Notes: generated by a model from the letters alone, not told the origin. DNA of 64,000 nt from Arthrobacter sp. (GCF_031179985.1 NZ_JAPSHJ010000019.1:11125-75124), one strand, 5' to 3'; positions 55,347-64,000 are shown, counted from the stretch's first letter. Translations and numbers: made by a program.

Positions 55347-55816
55347 TGAGTCGTCTCGACCGGGGCCTCTTTGCCGGTGAACCCGGTCAGAAGCTCTCGC
55401 TGCAGGCCAAACATCTCAGCCTTCTCCTCAGGGTCCTCGTGGTCATACCCCAACAGGTGGAGGATCCCGTGAGTGGCGAGGAGCAACATCTCATCCTGCG
55501 TCGAATGACCTGCATGGCGCGCCTGGACTTCAGCCACCTGCGGACAGATGGCGATATCTCCGAGCATGCCCTGCGGTGTGGGCTTATCCGGCGTTCCTGG
55601 AGTCAGCTCATCCATGGGCACCGACAGGACGTCAGTGGCGCCGGGTTCGTCCATGAGCTCGATGTGCAGCTTTTCCATGGCTTCCTCGTCCACAAGCAGA
55701 ACCGACAGCTCCGCTTGGGGATGAATGAAGAGACGCTCAAATATGTAGCGCGAAAGGGCCACGAGCTGCTCCTCGTCCACCTTCACTCCGGACTCATTGT
55801 TGATTTCTATGCTCAT
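55343..55816 (-). CDS. ybeY: Endoribonuclease YbeY
   Basis: A 157-residue zinc-dependent RNase for 16S rRNA 3' maturation and quality control. The metal motif H-G-I-L-H-L-L-G-Y-D-H has ligands H116, H120 and H126, and ATDVLSVPMDE is the typical preceding strand. The ATG at 55816 overlaps the phoH stop (ATGA) and follows GGCGGAG, so the longer upstream frame is rejected. Length and domain match the family. It is encoded between phoH and the CorC-type gene, the standard order. Confidence 0.94.
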   Translation of the reverse strand: MSIEINNESGVKVDEEQLVALSRYIFERLFIHPQAELSVLLVDEEAMEKLHIELMDEPGATDVLSVPMDELTPGTPDKPTPQGMLGDIAICPQVAEVQARHAGHSTQDEMLLLATHGILHLLGYDHEDPEEKAEMFGLQRELLTGFTGKEAPVETTQ

Positions 55817-56901
55817 GAATGCTCCGCCCGCTTCTCGCGGGGCACCGTGTGCTTGACGCGGTTCCGCTGGACTTCGTCCCAAATGCTGTATGCGTTCACG
55901 ATGTCACCGACAAGCCGGTGCCGTACGACGTCGGAGGCGTCCAGCACCGAAAAGTTGACGTCATCGATGCCGTGCAGGATCTCTTCGACGATCCGCAGCC
56001 CTGACCGGGTGCCGAACGGAAGGTCCACCTGGGTGACATCTCCGGTCACCACCATTTTGGAGCCGAAGCCGAGGCGCGTAAGGAACATCTTCATTTGCTC
56101 AGGGGTGGTGTTCTGCGCCTCGTCAAGAATGATGAAGGCGTCATTGAGTGTGCGCCCGCGCATGTAGGCCAGGGGTGCAACTTCGATGGTGCCCGCAGCC
56201 ATGAGCCGGGGAATGGACTCGGGGTCGATCATGTCGTGCAGGGCGTCGTAAAGGGGGCGCAGGTACGGATCGATCTTGTCGCTGAGAGTCCCGGGAAGGA
56301 AACCCAGCCGCTCGCCTGCCTCCACGGCAGGTCTGGTCAGAATGATCCGGGTGACTTCCTTCTGCTGAAGCGCCTGAACCGCCTTAGCCATGGCCAGGTA
56401 CGTCTTGCCTGTCCCTGCCGGCCCGATCCCGAAAATCACTGTGTTGGCATCGATGGCATCCACGTAGTTTTTCTGGTTCAGCGTTTTGGGCCTGATGGTC
56501 CTCCCCCTGCTTGAGAGGATGTTATGGGTCAACACCTCAACAGGGTTCTGCAGCGACTGGCTCCGGAGCAGGGAAACGAGCTGCTGGAGGACTGCCGGCG
56601 TGATCACCGTTCCCCTGGCCACCAGACCGTTGACTTCGTTCAGCAAACGGAGGATCCGCGGAACGTCATCCGAAGGTCCGCTGAAGGACAACTCATTGCC
56701 GCGGACGTGGAAGTCAACGCCGGGAAACTGGTCCTCGATGAAACGCAGGGCTTCGTCGTGGCTGCCGAGTGACTGAACCATCTGTTCTGAGTTGTCAAAA
56801 ACAATGACCTCTGTCCGGATGCCCGGAAGGGTGTGGGGAAATTCGCTGGGGGTTTGTTCGCCGGCGCTGGTCCGGGACCTTCCGTTCGCTGCTTCAGTCA
56901 T
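55813..56901 (-). CDS. phoH: PhoH-like ATPase
   Basis: A 362-residue PhoH protein. Walker A is IGPAGTGKTY (about residues 159-168), Walker B region AFIILDEAQNTTPEQMK, and VVTGDVTQVDLP; the N-terminal 120 residues form a KH-like RNA-binding domain (GNELSFSGPSDDVPRILRLLNEV). The family is thought to act in RNA metabolism with YbeY. The ATG at 56901 has no near Shine-Dalgarno; GGAGGGG lies 24 bases away with a GC palindrome between. The gene leads a run of four overlapping genes on the minus strand. Confidence 0.93.
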   Translation of the reverse strand: MTEAANGRSRTSAGEQTPSEFPHTLPGIRTEVIVFDNSEQMVQSLGSHDEALRFIEDQFPGVDFHVRGNELSFSGPSDDVPRILRLLNEVNGLVARGTVITPAVLQQLVSLLRSQSLQNPVEVLTHNILSSRGRTIRPKTLNQKNYVDAIDANTVIFGIGPAGTGKTYLAMAKAVQALQQKEVTRIILTRPAVEAGERLGFLPGTLSDKIDPYLRPLYDALHDMIDPESIPRLMAAGTIEVAPLAYMRGRTLNDAFIILDEAQNTTPEQMKMFLTRLGFGSKMVVTGDVTQVDLPFGTRSGLRIVEEILHGIDDVNFSVLDASDVVRHRLVGDIVNAYSIWDEVQRNRVKHTVPREKRAEHS

Positions 56902-57224
56902 AATGATGGCCCGCGGGCCTCTGGTCCCCTCCAGTTTGGAATCGTTGGGTCGGCAACTCCCGGCTCAGCCGAGTCTTCTTATCTTACGCCAGAGACGCGT
57001 CCCGCACGCAGCCCTGAAGTGACTGCGGCTGCAGTTCCGTGACGTGTTCCCGCAATTAGGTATCAACTTCGCATCGTCCTCATATCGTTCCCGTTGCAGT
57101 TACCGGCCTGGGCGGTAATCCTGAGAGGCTGCGGACACCCGTATGTAATGCTGGAAATGGCGGTAAACGGCGCATGCTTGGAGCTCCCGCTGCCAGAAAA
57201 CGAACTATGGGAAAGAGCCAACTG
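56902..57224. other. 323-base spacer between phoH and the GerMN gene
   Basis: Contains GGCCCGCGGGCC (56908-56919, perfect palindrome just before phoH), a minus-strand -10-like TAAGAT (56981-56986) for phoH and, on plus, TTGCAG at 57094-57099 as a weak -35 for the GerMN gene. No coding frame is credible. Confidence 0.4.
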
Positions 57225-58169
57225 ATGGAGAAGCACCCGACAGGGAAGGTGCAAGTTCGCGCTGCCCTCCTGCCGCTTGTGCTTGGGGCTGCCTTGGCCC
57301 TGTCCGGTTGCATCGCCGATCCCCAGCCGGGACCCACCGACGGTGGTAACGCGGCCGTGTCGACGTCGGCTCCCGCCACGGGCGAGCTGCCCACCACAAG
57401 TGCCCCGCTTGAGACAACAAATGCATCGAACAAGGCTCCTGTCTACTGGGTAGGCCGAAGCAACGACGACTTCTTTCTTTACCGGGAGTTCCGCGATGTC
57501 CCCGATCAGGAAAACCCTGTGACGAGTGCCCTCCGGGCCATGATGTCGGAAGAACCCCTGGATCCTGACTTTTTCACGCCGTGGCAAAATCCGAAGGAGC
57601 TGGCCACCTCCATTTCGGGGAAAAACGTTATCACCGTGGACGTTTCCGCCGATGCGTTCAACAGCAACCTTGATGCCGACACGGCCGATCGCGCCATCCA
57701 GCAGCTTGTGTTCACGGCGACGGCGGCGGGCGCCAGCGCCGGCCTGATTGACAGCAATCAGCAGCTTCAGGTTGTGGTGCTCGTGGACGGACATACCGGC
57801 TATCTCGGCTTTGACCACATCAGGCTGGGTGCTCCCATGTCCCGGAGCACAGGAATGGTAGCCCCAGTCTGGATCATCGACCCCCAGGAAGGCACTGAAC
57901 TTCCAGAGGGGGTTGTTAAGATCAACGGGCGAAGCACCAGCCCCGGAAACAAGCTCCGCTGGCGCATCCTCCGGGTGGAGGGAAACAGCGACAAGACGTC
58001 GTATCTCAGCGGGGAAGTCACCGCCTCCGCGGATCCTTCCCAGTCGGGGATCTTTGCTTTGTCAGTGAACCTCGGCCCTGGCAAATACGAACTTCGGGTG
58101 TCCCGGATCCTGTCCACGCAAGGCGATTCAGAAGTCAATGTGGACAGCCGGGGCTTTGTCGTCCGCTAG
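57225..58169 (+). CDS. GerMN-domain lipoprotein
   Basis: A 314-residue secreted lipoprotein. The signal peptide ends LSGC (Cys near residue 27) after a long hydrophobic run, followed by a Thr/Ser/Pro/Ala linker (about 30-65). The GerMN domain spans about 70-190 (VYWVGRSNDDFFLYREFR, VTSALRAMM, VITVDVSADAF, AIQQLVFTATA), and a Gmad2-type immunoglobulin-like domain (residues about 210-314, VWIIDPQEGTELPEGVVKINGR) closes it. The two-domain form is known in LpqB-like and spore germination-like proteins of Gram-positives; the role is unclear. Start ATG at 57225 behind AAAGAG. It is convergent with rsmE. Confidence 0.85.
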   Translation: MEKHPTGKVQVRAALLPLVLGAALALSGCIADPQPGPTDGGNAAVSTSAPATGELPTTSAPLETTNASNKAPVYWVGRSNDDFFLYREFRDVPDQENPVTSALRAMMSEEPLDPDFFTPWQNPKELATSISGKNVITVDVSADAFNSNLDADTADRAIQQLVFTATAAGASAGLIDSNQQLQVVVLVDGHTGYLGFDHIRLGAPMSRSTGMVAPVWIIDPQEGTELPEGVVKINGRSTSPGNKLRWRILRVEGNSDKTSYLSGEVTASADPSQSGIFALSVNLGPGKYELRVSRILSTQGDSEVNVDSRGFVVR

Positions 58170-58209
58170 GCAACGGCTCCACCAAGCCGCCGCCATTCAA
58201 TGGCTGCTG

Positions 58210-59001
58210 CTACCAGCGTCCCAGCACATCGCTGGCCAGGACCGTAGCGGCCGGGCCAGCTGTGGAGGAACGCAACACATGATGGCCAAGCAAGGCGGTT
58301 ACTGCCCCGGCATCACACAGCTTTGTCACTTCCCGCGGGCTGATTCCACCTTCCGGGCCCACAATCAGGAGCACTTCGCTGGCACCGTCCCCATTGCCCT
58401 CACCATCTCCAGGTGCAAGGCCGGAGTTGCGCCAGGTTTCCAGGACCTGCCGCAGGGGCCGCACAGCATCCTCATGCAGGATGATGGCGAGATCAGCCGC
58501 GGAAACAGTCCGCTGAAGACCGGCAGTGTCAACGGCGTCGCGTACTTCAGGGATCCATGCCCGTCGCGCCTGCTTGGCTGCCGCCGTCACCACTGATTGC
58601 CATTTCGCATGGGCCTTAGCTGCACGCTCGCCTTTCCAGCGGACTATCGAGCGTTCGGACTGCCAGGGAATAACAGCATCAATTCCCAGCTCAGTGGCGG
58701 TTTCCGCTGCAAGCTCATCGCGGTCCCCCTTTGCCAGGGCCTGGACAAGGACCAGCCGGATACCGGGCGGGTCCTCGACCTCCAGGGTCCTGCATTCCAC
58801 GGTCAGCTCGGCTGGAGCGGCAGCGGTGACGATTCCGGTCATGCGTTTGCCTGAACCATCCGCAATATCCACAGGCTCCCCCACTGCCAGCCGTTTGACT
58901 GTGACAGCATGACGGGCTTCAGGTCCCTCGAGAACAAAGTGTGAACCCGGTTGTTGTCCGTCGAGGGTTCCAGCAGGGGTAAAAAAGACCGGGTTGCTCA
59001 C
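58210..59001 (-). CDS. rsmE: 16S rRNA m3U1498 methyltransferase
   Basis: A 263-residue SPOUT-class methyltransferase. An N-terminal PUA-like part (FVLEGPEARHAVTVKRLAVGE) precedes the trefoil-knot domain with RLVLVQALAKGDRDELAAETATELGIDAVIPWQSERSIVRW, a classical RsmE string (read in two pieces), and VLLIVGPEGGISPREV, the SAM loop. It methylates U1498 of 16S rRNA. ATG at 59001 lies three bases past the dnaJ stop, so the genes are probably co-transcribed. Length is normal. Confidence 0.94.
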   Translation of the reverse strand: MSNPVFFTPAGTLDGQQPGSHFVLEGPEARHAVTVKRLAVGEPVDIADGSGKRMTGIVTAAAPAELTVECRTLEVEDPPGIRLVLVQALAKGDRDELAAETATELGIDAVIPWQSERSIVRWKGERAAKAHAKWQSVVTAAAKQARRAWIPEVRDAVDTAGLQRTVSAADLAIILHEDAVRPLRQVLETWRNSGLAPGDGEGNGDGASEVLLIVGPEGGISPREVTKLCDAGAVTALLGHHVLRSSTAGPAATVLASDVLGRW

Positions 59002-59003
59002 TG

Positions 59004-60128
59004 CTACAGGTTACCGAGCCGGTCCCGCAGTTTCGCGAAAACCCCGCCGCTGGCGGCCAGCTTGCCCTCAGTGAACTGTTCCCCCCGCAGCTTGGCAAGC
59101 TTCCTGAGCAACTCTTCCTGTGCAGGATCCAGGCGGGTCGGTGTCTCAACCTGTAGGTGCACCTTGAGGTCCCCGCGTCCGTATCCCCGAAGGTGGGTGA
59201 CTCCCAGGCCGCGGAGCGTAATGATCTCGCCGGACTGGGTCCCTGCCTTGACGTCGATCTCCTGCTCGCCGTCGAAGGTCTCAAGGGTGATTTCGGTGCC
59301 CAGGGCAGCAGCGGTCATGGGGATATTGAGGGTGGCATGAAGGTCGTCGCCTTCGCGCAGGTAGGTGGGGTCTGCGTTGACCCTGATCTCCACGTACAGA
59401 TCGCCAGAGGGGCCGCCGGCGGGACCTGCTTCTCCCTGGCCGGACAACTGGATCCTTGTACCAGTGGCCACGCCCGCGGGAACCTTGACGGTCATGGAAC
59501 GACGGCTGCGGATCCTGCCTTGGCCGTTGCACTCGTTGCAGGGGTCCTTGATGATCGTGCCGAAGCCTTCACAGGAGCCACAAGGGGCAGCGGTCATGAC
59601 CTGTCCCAGAATGGAGCGCACGGCACGCTGCACTTGTCCGCTTCCGCCGCAGATGTCGCAGCGGACCGGGTGGGTGCCGGGCCGGCAGCACGAGCCCTCG
59701 CAGCTGGGGCAGGTTACAGCGGTGTCGACTTCGAGCTTTTTGTTTACACCGAATACTGCGTCCCGCAGGTCGATGCGGACGCTGATGAGAGCGTCCTGCC
59801 CCCGGCGGACACGGGAGGCAGGCCCGGCTGAGCCGCCGGCGCCGAAGAAGGTGTCGAAAATGTCCTGGAACGCGAAGCCCTGGCCCGCGTAGCCGCCGCC
59901 ATAGCCGTTGTCCGTACCGTTCTCGTTGCCTGTTGTGTCATATACACGGCGTTTTTGCGGGTCCGAAAGCACCTCATAGGCGTGTGTTACTGCCTTAAAC
60001 TTGTCGGAAGCATCAGGACCAGAGTTCACGTCAGGGTGCAGGGTACGTGCAAGCTTGCGGTAGGCCTTCTTGATTTCCTCGCCGGTAGCCTCCGGCGAGA
60101 CTCCAAGGACGTCGTAATGGCTGCTCAA
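59004..60128 (-). CDS. dnaJ: Chaperone DnaJ (DnaJ2)
   Basis: A 374-residue type I J-protein. The J domain has [22 protein letters not shown], the HPD in TLHPDVNSG, and a Gly-rich segment. The zinc domain has four CxxC repeats: [24 protein letters not shown] and CNECNGQG; the first differs from the usual CxxCxGxG at its last residue. The C-terminal substrate domains follow. It partners DnaK in protein folding. It is encoded next to hrcA (96 bases apart), the usual location of the second DnaJ in actinobacteria, so it should be under HrcA control. Confidence 0.93.
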   Translation of the reverse strand: MSSHYDVLGVSPEATGEEIKKAYRKLARTLHPDVNSGPDASDKFKAVTHAYEVLSDPQKRRVYDTTGNENGTDNGYGGGYAGQGFAFQDIFDTFFGAGGSAGPASRVRRGQDALISVRIDLRDAVFGVNKKLEVDTAVTCPSCEGSCCRPGTHPVRCDICGGSGQVQRAVRSILGQVMTAAPCGSCEGFGTIIKDPCNECNGQGRIRSRRSMTVKVPAGVATGTRIQLSGQGEAGPAGGPSGDLYVEIRVNADPTYLREGDDLHATLNIPMTAAALGTEITLETFDGEQEIDVKAGTQSGEIITLRGLGVTHLRGYGRGDLKVHLQVETPTRLDPAQEELLRKLAKLRGEQFTEGKLAASGGVFAKLRDRLGNL

Positions 60129-60223
60129 AGTTTGTGTCTCTTCCTGGTTGTACTGCCTGTGATACGAACGCGCTGTCTACGAACGCAGCGCCTAAAGTGG
60201 AGGCGCAGAATCTGCTGGGACGA

Positions 60224-61243
60224 TCAGCCGCCAGGGCCAAGGATCCTGGAAAGGTAGCGGGCGACTGCTCTGACCGCGGCCATGCTGGTGGGGTAATCCA
60301 TTCGTGTCGGGCCGAGAACGCCGATCTTGGAACTGGAGTCCGGCCCGTAGCCAGTGGCCACCACGGAGGCCTCAGCCAGGCCGTCGTACGGGTTTTCGCG
60401 GCCGATGCTCACGGTAACTCCACGGGGATCCTGGGCCATCTCGCTCAGCAGCCGCAACATCACCACCTGCTCCTCAAGTGCCTCCAGAACGGGGCCGATA
60501 CTCAGGGGAAAATCGACGTTGGATCTGGCAAGGTTGGCTGTGCCTGCCATGACCATACGTTCTTCGCGGCTGCTGTGGGCAAGTCCTTCCAATCCGCGGG
60601 CCAGTGCCTGCGCAACGTTGCGGCGGGACGGCTCACAGGAGGCAACCACGCTGGGGAGAACGTGGGGCAGCTGGCTCAGGGGTGTACCGGACAGGCCCAT
60701 GAGGAAACGGGTCCGCAGGGCAGCCAAGGCGTCGTCGCCCAGATCCTGCCCAACATCTATAACCCTTTGGTCCACTTTCCCGGTATCAGCAATCAGTACG
60801 ATCAGGACCTGGCGCGGCGCCAACAGGACAAATTCGATGTGGCGCACCAGCGCCCGGCTCAGGTGGGGGTACTGCACGACGGCGACCTGGTTGGTCAGCT
60901 GGGACAGCAGACGGACGGTGCGCTCCAGGACGTCGTCGAGGTCGTCAGATCCCTCCAAAAGAGACTGGATGGCCCGCCGTTCTGCCTGTGAGAGAGGCTT
61001 GACGGCAGAAATCTGGTCCACGAACAGCCGATAACCCTTGTCTGTGGGTATGCGGCCGGCGCTCGTGTGGGGTGCGGTGATCAAGCCTTCATCTTCCAAT
61101 GCAGCCATGTCGTTACGGATGGTCGCACTGGACACACCCAGATGGTGCCGTTCCACGAGGGCTTTTGAGCCCACCGGTTCACGTGAATGGACGTAGTCCT
61201 CCACGATGGCACGCAGCACTTCAAGTTTGCGTGGTTCACTCAC
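60224..61243 (-). CDS. hrcA: Heat-inducible transcription repressor HrcA
   Basis: A 339-residue repressor. The winged HTH spans about residues 4-72 ([49 protein letters not shown]). The GAF-like and dimer domains include [17 protein letters not shown] and [16 protein letters not shown]. It represses heat-shock genes through CIRCE and is kept folded by GroE. The GTG at 61243 follows GGAGGTG by four bases, the strongest start. A CIRCE element lies 29 bases upstream, indicating autoregulation. Co-transcribed with dnaJ. Confidence 0.95.
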   Translation of the reverse strand: MSEPRKLEVLRAIVEDYVHSREPVGSKALVERHHLGVSSATIRNDMAALEDEGLITAPHTSAGRIPTDKGYRLFVDQISAVKPLSQAERRAIQSLLEGSDDLDDVLERTVRLLSQLTNQVAVVQYPHLSRALVRHIEFVLLAPRQVLIVLIADTGKVDQRVIDVGQDLGDDALAALRTRFLMGLSGTPLSQLPHVLPSVVASCEPSRRNVAQALARGLEGLAHSSREERMVMAGTANLARSNVDFPLSIGPVLEALEEQVVMLRLLSEMAQDPRGVTVSIGRENPYDGLAEASVVATGYGPDSSSKIGVLGPTRMDYPTSMAAVRAVARYLSRILGPGG

Positions 61244-61271
61244 TGTCCACCTCCGATCTGCTGTGCGGCAG

Positions 61272-61298
61272 TTAGCACTCGACATGCCTCAGTGCTAA
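61272..61298. promoter_or_regulatory. CIRCE element
   Basis: TTAGCACTC-N9-CAGTGCTAA matches the CIRCE consensus TTAGCACTC-N9-GAGTGCTAA except one base (C for G at 61290). It lies between hrcA and the divergent DUF3097 gene. Confidence 0.9.
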
Positions 61299-61422
61299 CC
61301 AGTCTAATATGACTCAACGCGTTGTTAGCATTGGTACCGCTCCGGGCGAAACTCCGGCAGTGAACCGGCACGTGCAGATTCCAGAGGCCACGAGCGGATT
61401 CCGACTGAAAAGCAGAGTGGCG

Positions 61423-62274
61423 ATGACTTACCAGGACTGGGGCCCGCAGGACATCACTGCCCCCGCCAAACGTGAACTCCCCGGCGTTCCGGTGGAACGC
61501 GGAATGGTCCTTGAGGACGTCCAGTCAGGGTGGGTAGGCGCCGTGACAAGAGTCGAAAAGTCCGGCGGCATGCATGTTGTGGCCCTCGAGGACCGGCGGG
61601 GAAAGTCACGGTCCTTCCGGCTGGGCTTCGGTTTCCTGCTGGACGGTCAACCCATCCGCCTCCTTCCGCCGGCGCCCCGCAAAACTGCTGCTGCCGCCGG
61701 TCCCCAACGGACAGCCTCCGGCTCGGTGCGCGTGGAGGGCCATCGTGCGCAGGTCGCGAAAGCAAGCCGCATCTGGGTCGAAGGAAAGCACGACGCGGAA
61801 CTCGTAGAGAAGGTTTGGGGTGACGATCTCAGGATCGAGGGCATCGTCGTCGAACCACTCCACGGCATTGATGACCTCTCAGGGGCAGTGGCGGCATTCC
61901 AGCCTGGACCCGACCGGCGTCTCGGGGTGCTGGTGGACCACCTGATTGAGGGCTCCAAGGAGTCCCGGATCGCGCAATCGGTAATGTCGTCCCCCGGGGC
62001 GGCAGGGAACGTGCTTATTGTGGGACATCCCTACGTTGACGTCTGGCAGGCGATCAGGCCAAGCGTCCTCGGGATCGAGCAGTGGCCCGCCATCCCCCGG
62101 GGAATGGACTGGAAGACAGGTATTCTGGCCGCCTTCGGCTGGCCCCACTCAAGCAAGGAAGACATCGGCCTCGGGTGGCAGAAACTCCTCGGAGCAGTAC
62201 GGACCTATGCCGATCTTGAAGCATCCCTGTTGGGCCGTGTGGAAGAGGTCATCGATTTTCTGACGGCTCCATAA
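61423..62274 (+). CDS. DUF3097 family protein
   Basis: A 283-residue actinobacterial DUF3097 protein. It begins MTYQDWGPQDITAPAKRELPG, has MVLEDVQSGWVGAVTRVE, an Arg-rich KSRSFRLGFGFLLDGQPIRLL, and a C-terminal part with VEGKHDAELVEKVWGDDL, LVDHLIEGSKESRIA and VLIVGHPYVDVWQAI, recalling TOPRIM-like folds, though I am not certain. Function unknown. The ATG at 61423 is chosen over 61309: TAATAT at 61305-61310 fits a -10, which would place 61309 outside the mRNA. It faces hrcA over CIRCE, so heat control is possible. Confidence 0.8.
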   Translation: MTYQDWGPQDITAPAKRELPGVPVERGMVLEDVQSGWVGAVTRVEKSGGMHVVALEDRRGKSRSFRLGFGFLLDGQPIRLLPPAPRKTAAAAGPQRTASGSVRVEGHRAQVAKASRIWVEGKHDAELVEKVWGDDLRIEGIVVEPLHGIDDLSGAVAAFQPGPDRRLGVLVDHLIEGSKESRIAQSVMSSPGAAGNVLIVGHPYVDVWQAIRPSVLGIEQWPAIPRGMDWKTGILAAFGWPHSSKEDIGLGWQKLLGAVRTYADLEASLLGRVEEVIDFLTAP

Positions 62275-62277
62275 CAA

Positions 62278-62307
62278 CCGGCGCGCGGGGCTGCCCCGCG
62301 AAGCCGG
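62278..62307. terminator. Terminator after DUF3097 gene
   Basis: CGCGGGG-CTG-CCCCGCG (62284-62300) forms a 7-bp stem, extended by an outer CCGGC/GCCGG pair with a short mismatch. It is GC-rich without a T-run, as common in actinobacteria. Confidence 0.7.
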
Positions 62308-62403
62308 CCGGAAACCAGTATTCTTGGAACGGCGGTGGCTTCCTGCAAGCCTCCCCTGCTATTCCAGGCACCAACGCACCACTGCAATCCAAAGGACGTA
62401 ACC

Positions 62404-62823
62404 GTGGCAGAAGACGCACGTGAACACAGGGACGACCATGCCGGCCAAGGTCAGTCCCAGTACCATGGTGTTCCAGCCAACGCGTTGCCCTTGACCGCCA
62501 GCGAGGACCGTCAATGGGCAACACTGGCTCACTTCGGCGGCATCCTCGGGTGCGTTCCCGCACTGCTGATCTACCTGATCTTCAAAGAGCGGGGTCCCTT
62601 TACGGCGCAGGAATCCAAGGAAGCCCTGAACTTCACGCTCCCCCCCACCATTGCCGCAGTCATCGCGAACATCCTGGTGATGCTTCCCGTGGTCGGCAAC
62701 CTCTTCGCCGTGCTCGCCACCGGGATCTGGATCGCCTTGACGTGCTTCGCCGTAGCCGCGGGAATTCATGTCAACCGCGGCCAACCGCACCGCTACCCGT
62801 TCAATCTGCGCTGGATCAAGTAG
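62404..62823 (+). CDS. DUF4870 membrane protein
   Basis: A 139-residue protein with a hydrophilic, His/Asp-rich N-terminus (about 35 residues) followed by the DUF4870 core. It shows DRQWATLAHFGGILGCVPALLIYLIFKERGPF, ESKEALNFTL, IAAVIANILVMLPVVGNLFAVL and a third span GIWIALTCFAVAAGIHVNRGQPHRYPFNLRWIK, the typical end. Function unknown; the family is widespread. The GTG at 62404 follows AAAGGA by seven bases. It is convergent with hemW, 42 bases apart. Confidence 0.85.
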   Translation: MAEDAREHRDDHAGQGQSQYHGVPANALPLTASEDRQWATLAHFGGILGCVPALLIYLIFKERGPFTAQESKEALNFTLPPTIAAVIANILVMLPVVGNLFAVLATGIWIALTCFAVAAGIHVNRGQPHRYPFNLRWIK

Positions 62824-62865
62824 CTCGCCCGAGCGGCATCGGCGAGCCACGTCCGGATCGGTCAG

Positions 62866-64000
62866 TTAGTCCGGCAGGACCCGTCGAACCACGGCGTCGG
62901 CAAGCAACCTGCCCTTAAGCGTCAGACTGAGTCGCCCTTGGAAGGCGGCTGCTGCGTCCACTAGTTTGTCGGCAATCAGACCGGCAACAGCGTGGCGCCC
63001 GGACGCATCCAACGCTTCGATGTCCAGGCCTGAGGACAGCCTGGCTTCCAGCATGATGCGTTCCATGCTCCGTGTGCCGGCGTCCAGGGTTTCGCGTCCC
63101 GCCGCCGGCGACGCGCCTGATGAGAGGCGAGCGGCATAGGCGGTGGGGTGCTTCACGTTCCACCAACGCACACCGCCGACGTGTGAGTGGGCGCCTGGTC
63201 CGATCCCCCACCAGTCATCACCACGCCAGTAGGCCAGGTTGTGCCGGCAGGCCTGCTCCGGCGTTCGCGACCAGTTGCTGACTTCATACCAGCCGAGGCC
63301 GGCAGCACTGATGAGTTCGTCCGCGAGTTCGTACTTGTCGGCATGGTCGTCGTCGTCGATTCCAGGGACTTCGCCACGGCGGATCTGCGCGGCCAGTTTG
63401 GTGCCGTCCTCCACGATCAGCGCATAGGCGCTGATGTGGTCGGGGCCGTAGGACAGGGCTGTCTCCAGGGAGTACCGCCAGTCTTCAAGGGACTCCCCCG
63501 GCGTTCCGTAAATGAGGTCAAGGCTGACCGCGAGGCCAGCGTCCCGTGCCCATTGCACCACCTGCGGGACCCTGCTGGGCGTGTGGGTGCGGTCGAGGAC
63601 CTTGAGGACATGCGGCACTGCCGACTGCATCCCGAAGGAAACGCGGGTGAAACCGGCATCCGCCAGCAGTTGGAGGGACTCCGGCGTGACGGAATCCGGG
63701 TTGGCTTCGGTGGTGACTTCGGCGCCGGGATCCAGTCCCCATTCGCTGATCGCTGCAGTGAGGATGCGGGCAAGGTCCTCGGCGGGCAGCAGCGTGGGCG
63801 TGCCGCCGCCGAAAAAGACAGTGCTCATCCGGCGGTCCGGCAGTCCGCTGGCTTTCAAGGCGTTGGCGGCAAACTCCACCTCGGCGATGGCCGTGGAGGC
63901 ATAGGCGTCCTGGGACGCCCCGCCGCCGAGTTCGGTGGCCGTGTACGTGTTGAAGTCGCAGTACCCGCAGCGCACCGCACAGAAGGGGATGTGGACGTAC
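62866..64000 (-). CDS. hemW: Radical-SAM heme chaperone / coproporphyrinogen oxidase-like HemW, 5' end cut
   Basis: The frame reaches the right edge. Visible residues begin YVHIPFCAVRCGYCDFN, the radical-SAM CxxxCxxC motif that binds the 4Fe-4S cluster. It continues with STVFFGGGTPTLLPAEDLARIL, EVTTEANPDSVTPESLQLLADAGFTRVSFGMQS and DLIYGTPGESLEDW, all HemN/HemW family hallmarks, and the C-terminal HemN domain. Most actinobacterial proteins of this type are HemW (heme chaperone) rather than true oxygen-independent HemN. About 378 codons are visible; only a short N-terminal piece is missing. The start lies outside the window. Confidence 0.9.
   Translation of the reverse strand, partial: YVHIPFCAVRCGYCDFNTYTATELGGGASQDAYASTAIAEVEFAANALKASGLPDRRMSTVFFGGGTPTLLPAEDLARILTAAISEWGLDPGAEVTTEANPDSVTPESLQLLADAGFTRVSFGMQSAVPHVLKVLDRTHTPSRVPQVVQWARDAGLAVSLDLIYGTPGESLEDWRYSLETALSYGPDHISAYALIVEDGTKLAAQIRRGEVPGIDDDDHADKYELADELISAAGLGWYEVSNWSRTPEQACRHNLAYWRGDDWWGIGPGAHSHVGGVRWWNVKHPTAYAARLSSGASPAAGRETLDAGTRSMERIMLEARLSSGLDIEALDASGRHAVAGLIADKLVDAAAAFQGRLSLTLKGRLLADAVVRRVLPD

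Noticed and set aside
57094..57224. c-di-AMP or other riboswitch before the GerMN gene
   Set aside because: No recognised conserved core; only a weak promoter-like pair is visible.

Overview
The window is chromosomal DNA of a high-GC actinobacterium. Best guess: an Arthrobacter-like member of the Micrococcaceae (Arthrobacter, Pseudarthrobacter or Paenarthrobacter). The basis is a qcrCAB/ctaE plus ctaC-ctaD-ctaF cytochrome bc1-aa3 set with an actinobacterial subunit IV, a leuA leader peptide with four tandem Leu codons, DUF3043/DUF3054/DUF3097 proteins, an hrcA-dnaJ pair behind a CIRCE element, and GTG starts placed right behind -10 boxes. This is family recognition from memory, not a database search. 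No rRNA, tRNA, CRISPR array, insertion sequence or prophage gene was recognised.

Left part (1-28.5 kb) is accessory metabolism. A decayed GH43-type gene lies beside a ROK regulator. Divergent from it is a nine-gene operon (2.8-10.6 kb): ABC sugar importer without an ATPase, enolase-superfamily dehydratase, NAD-dependent dehydrogenase, KDPG/KDPGal-type aldolase, KDG-type kinase and SMP-30 lactonase. Together these form a nearly complete oxidative (De Ley-Doudoroff-like) route from an imported sugar or sugar acid to pyruvate plus glyceraldehyde 3-phosphate. Then come a frameshifted cytidine-deaminase-like gene, an aminoglycoside-phosphotransferase-fold protein and an SDR. Next is a coupled operon (Gfo/Idh/MocA dehydrogenase, TIM-barrel isomerase, GH31 glycosidase) facing a LacI regulator across two matching operators. 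The urtABCDE urea importer follows, then a stray second ctaD, then a gluconate module (GntR-FCD, gntK, gntP).

Middle part (28.5-41 kb) is respiration: two VOC proteins, DUF3054, a stand-alone Lrp/AsnC effector domain, trpD, ctaE-qcrC-qcrA-qcrB on +, and ctaF-ctaD-ctaC plus erpA on -. Between the blocks a HutC-type GntR regulator and an HPr gene share a spacer with a near-perfect DasR-type (dre) palindrome.

Right part (41-64 kb) is conserved core: M20 peptidase, DUF3043, pyrD, an alpha/beta hydrolase, uppS, recO, leuA with its leader, an M13 peptidase, an LCP protein, and era-corC-ybeY-phoH, a GerMN lipoprotein, rsmE, dnaJ, hrcA, DUF3097, DUF4870 and hemW (cut by the right edge).

The strongest leads are the importer-dehydratase-aldolase operon, the LacI/GH31 operon, the duplicated ctaD, the leuA attenuator, nested palindromes upstream of ctaE and ctaC, and a recurrent leaderless-start pattern. 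Several long strong hairpins mark the ends of convergent genes.
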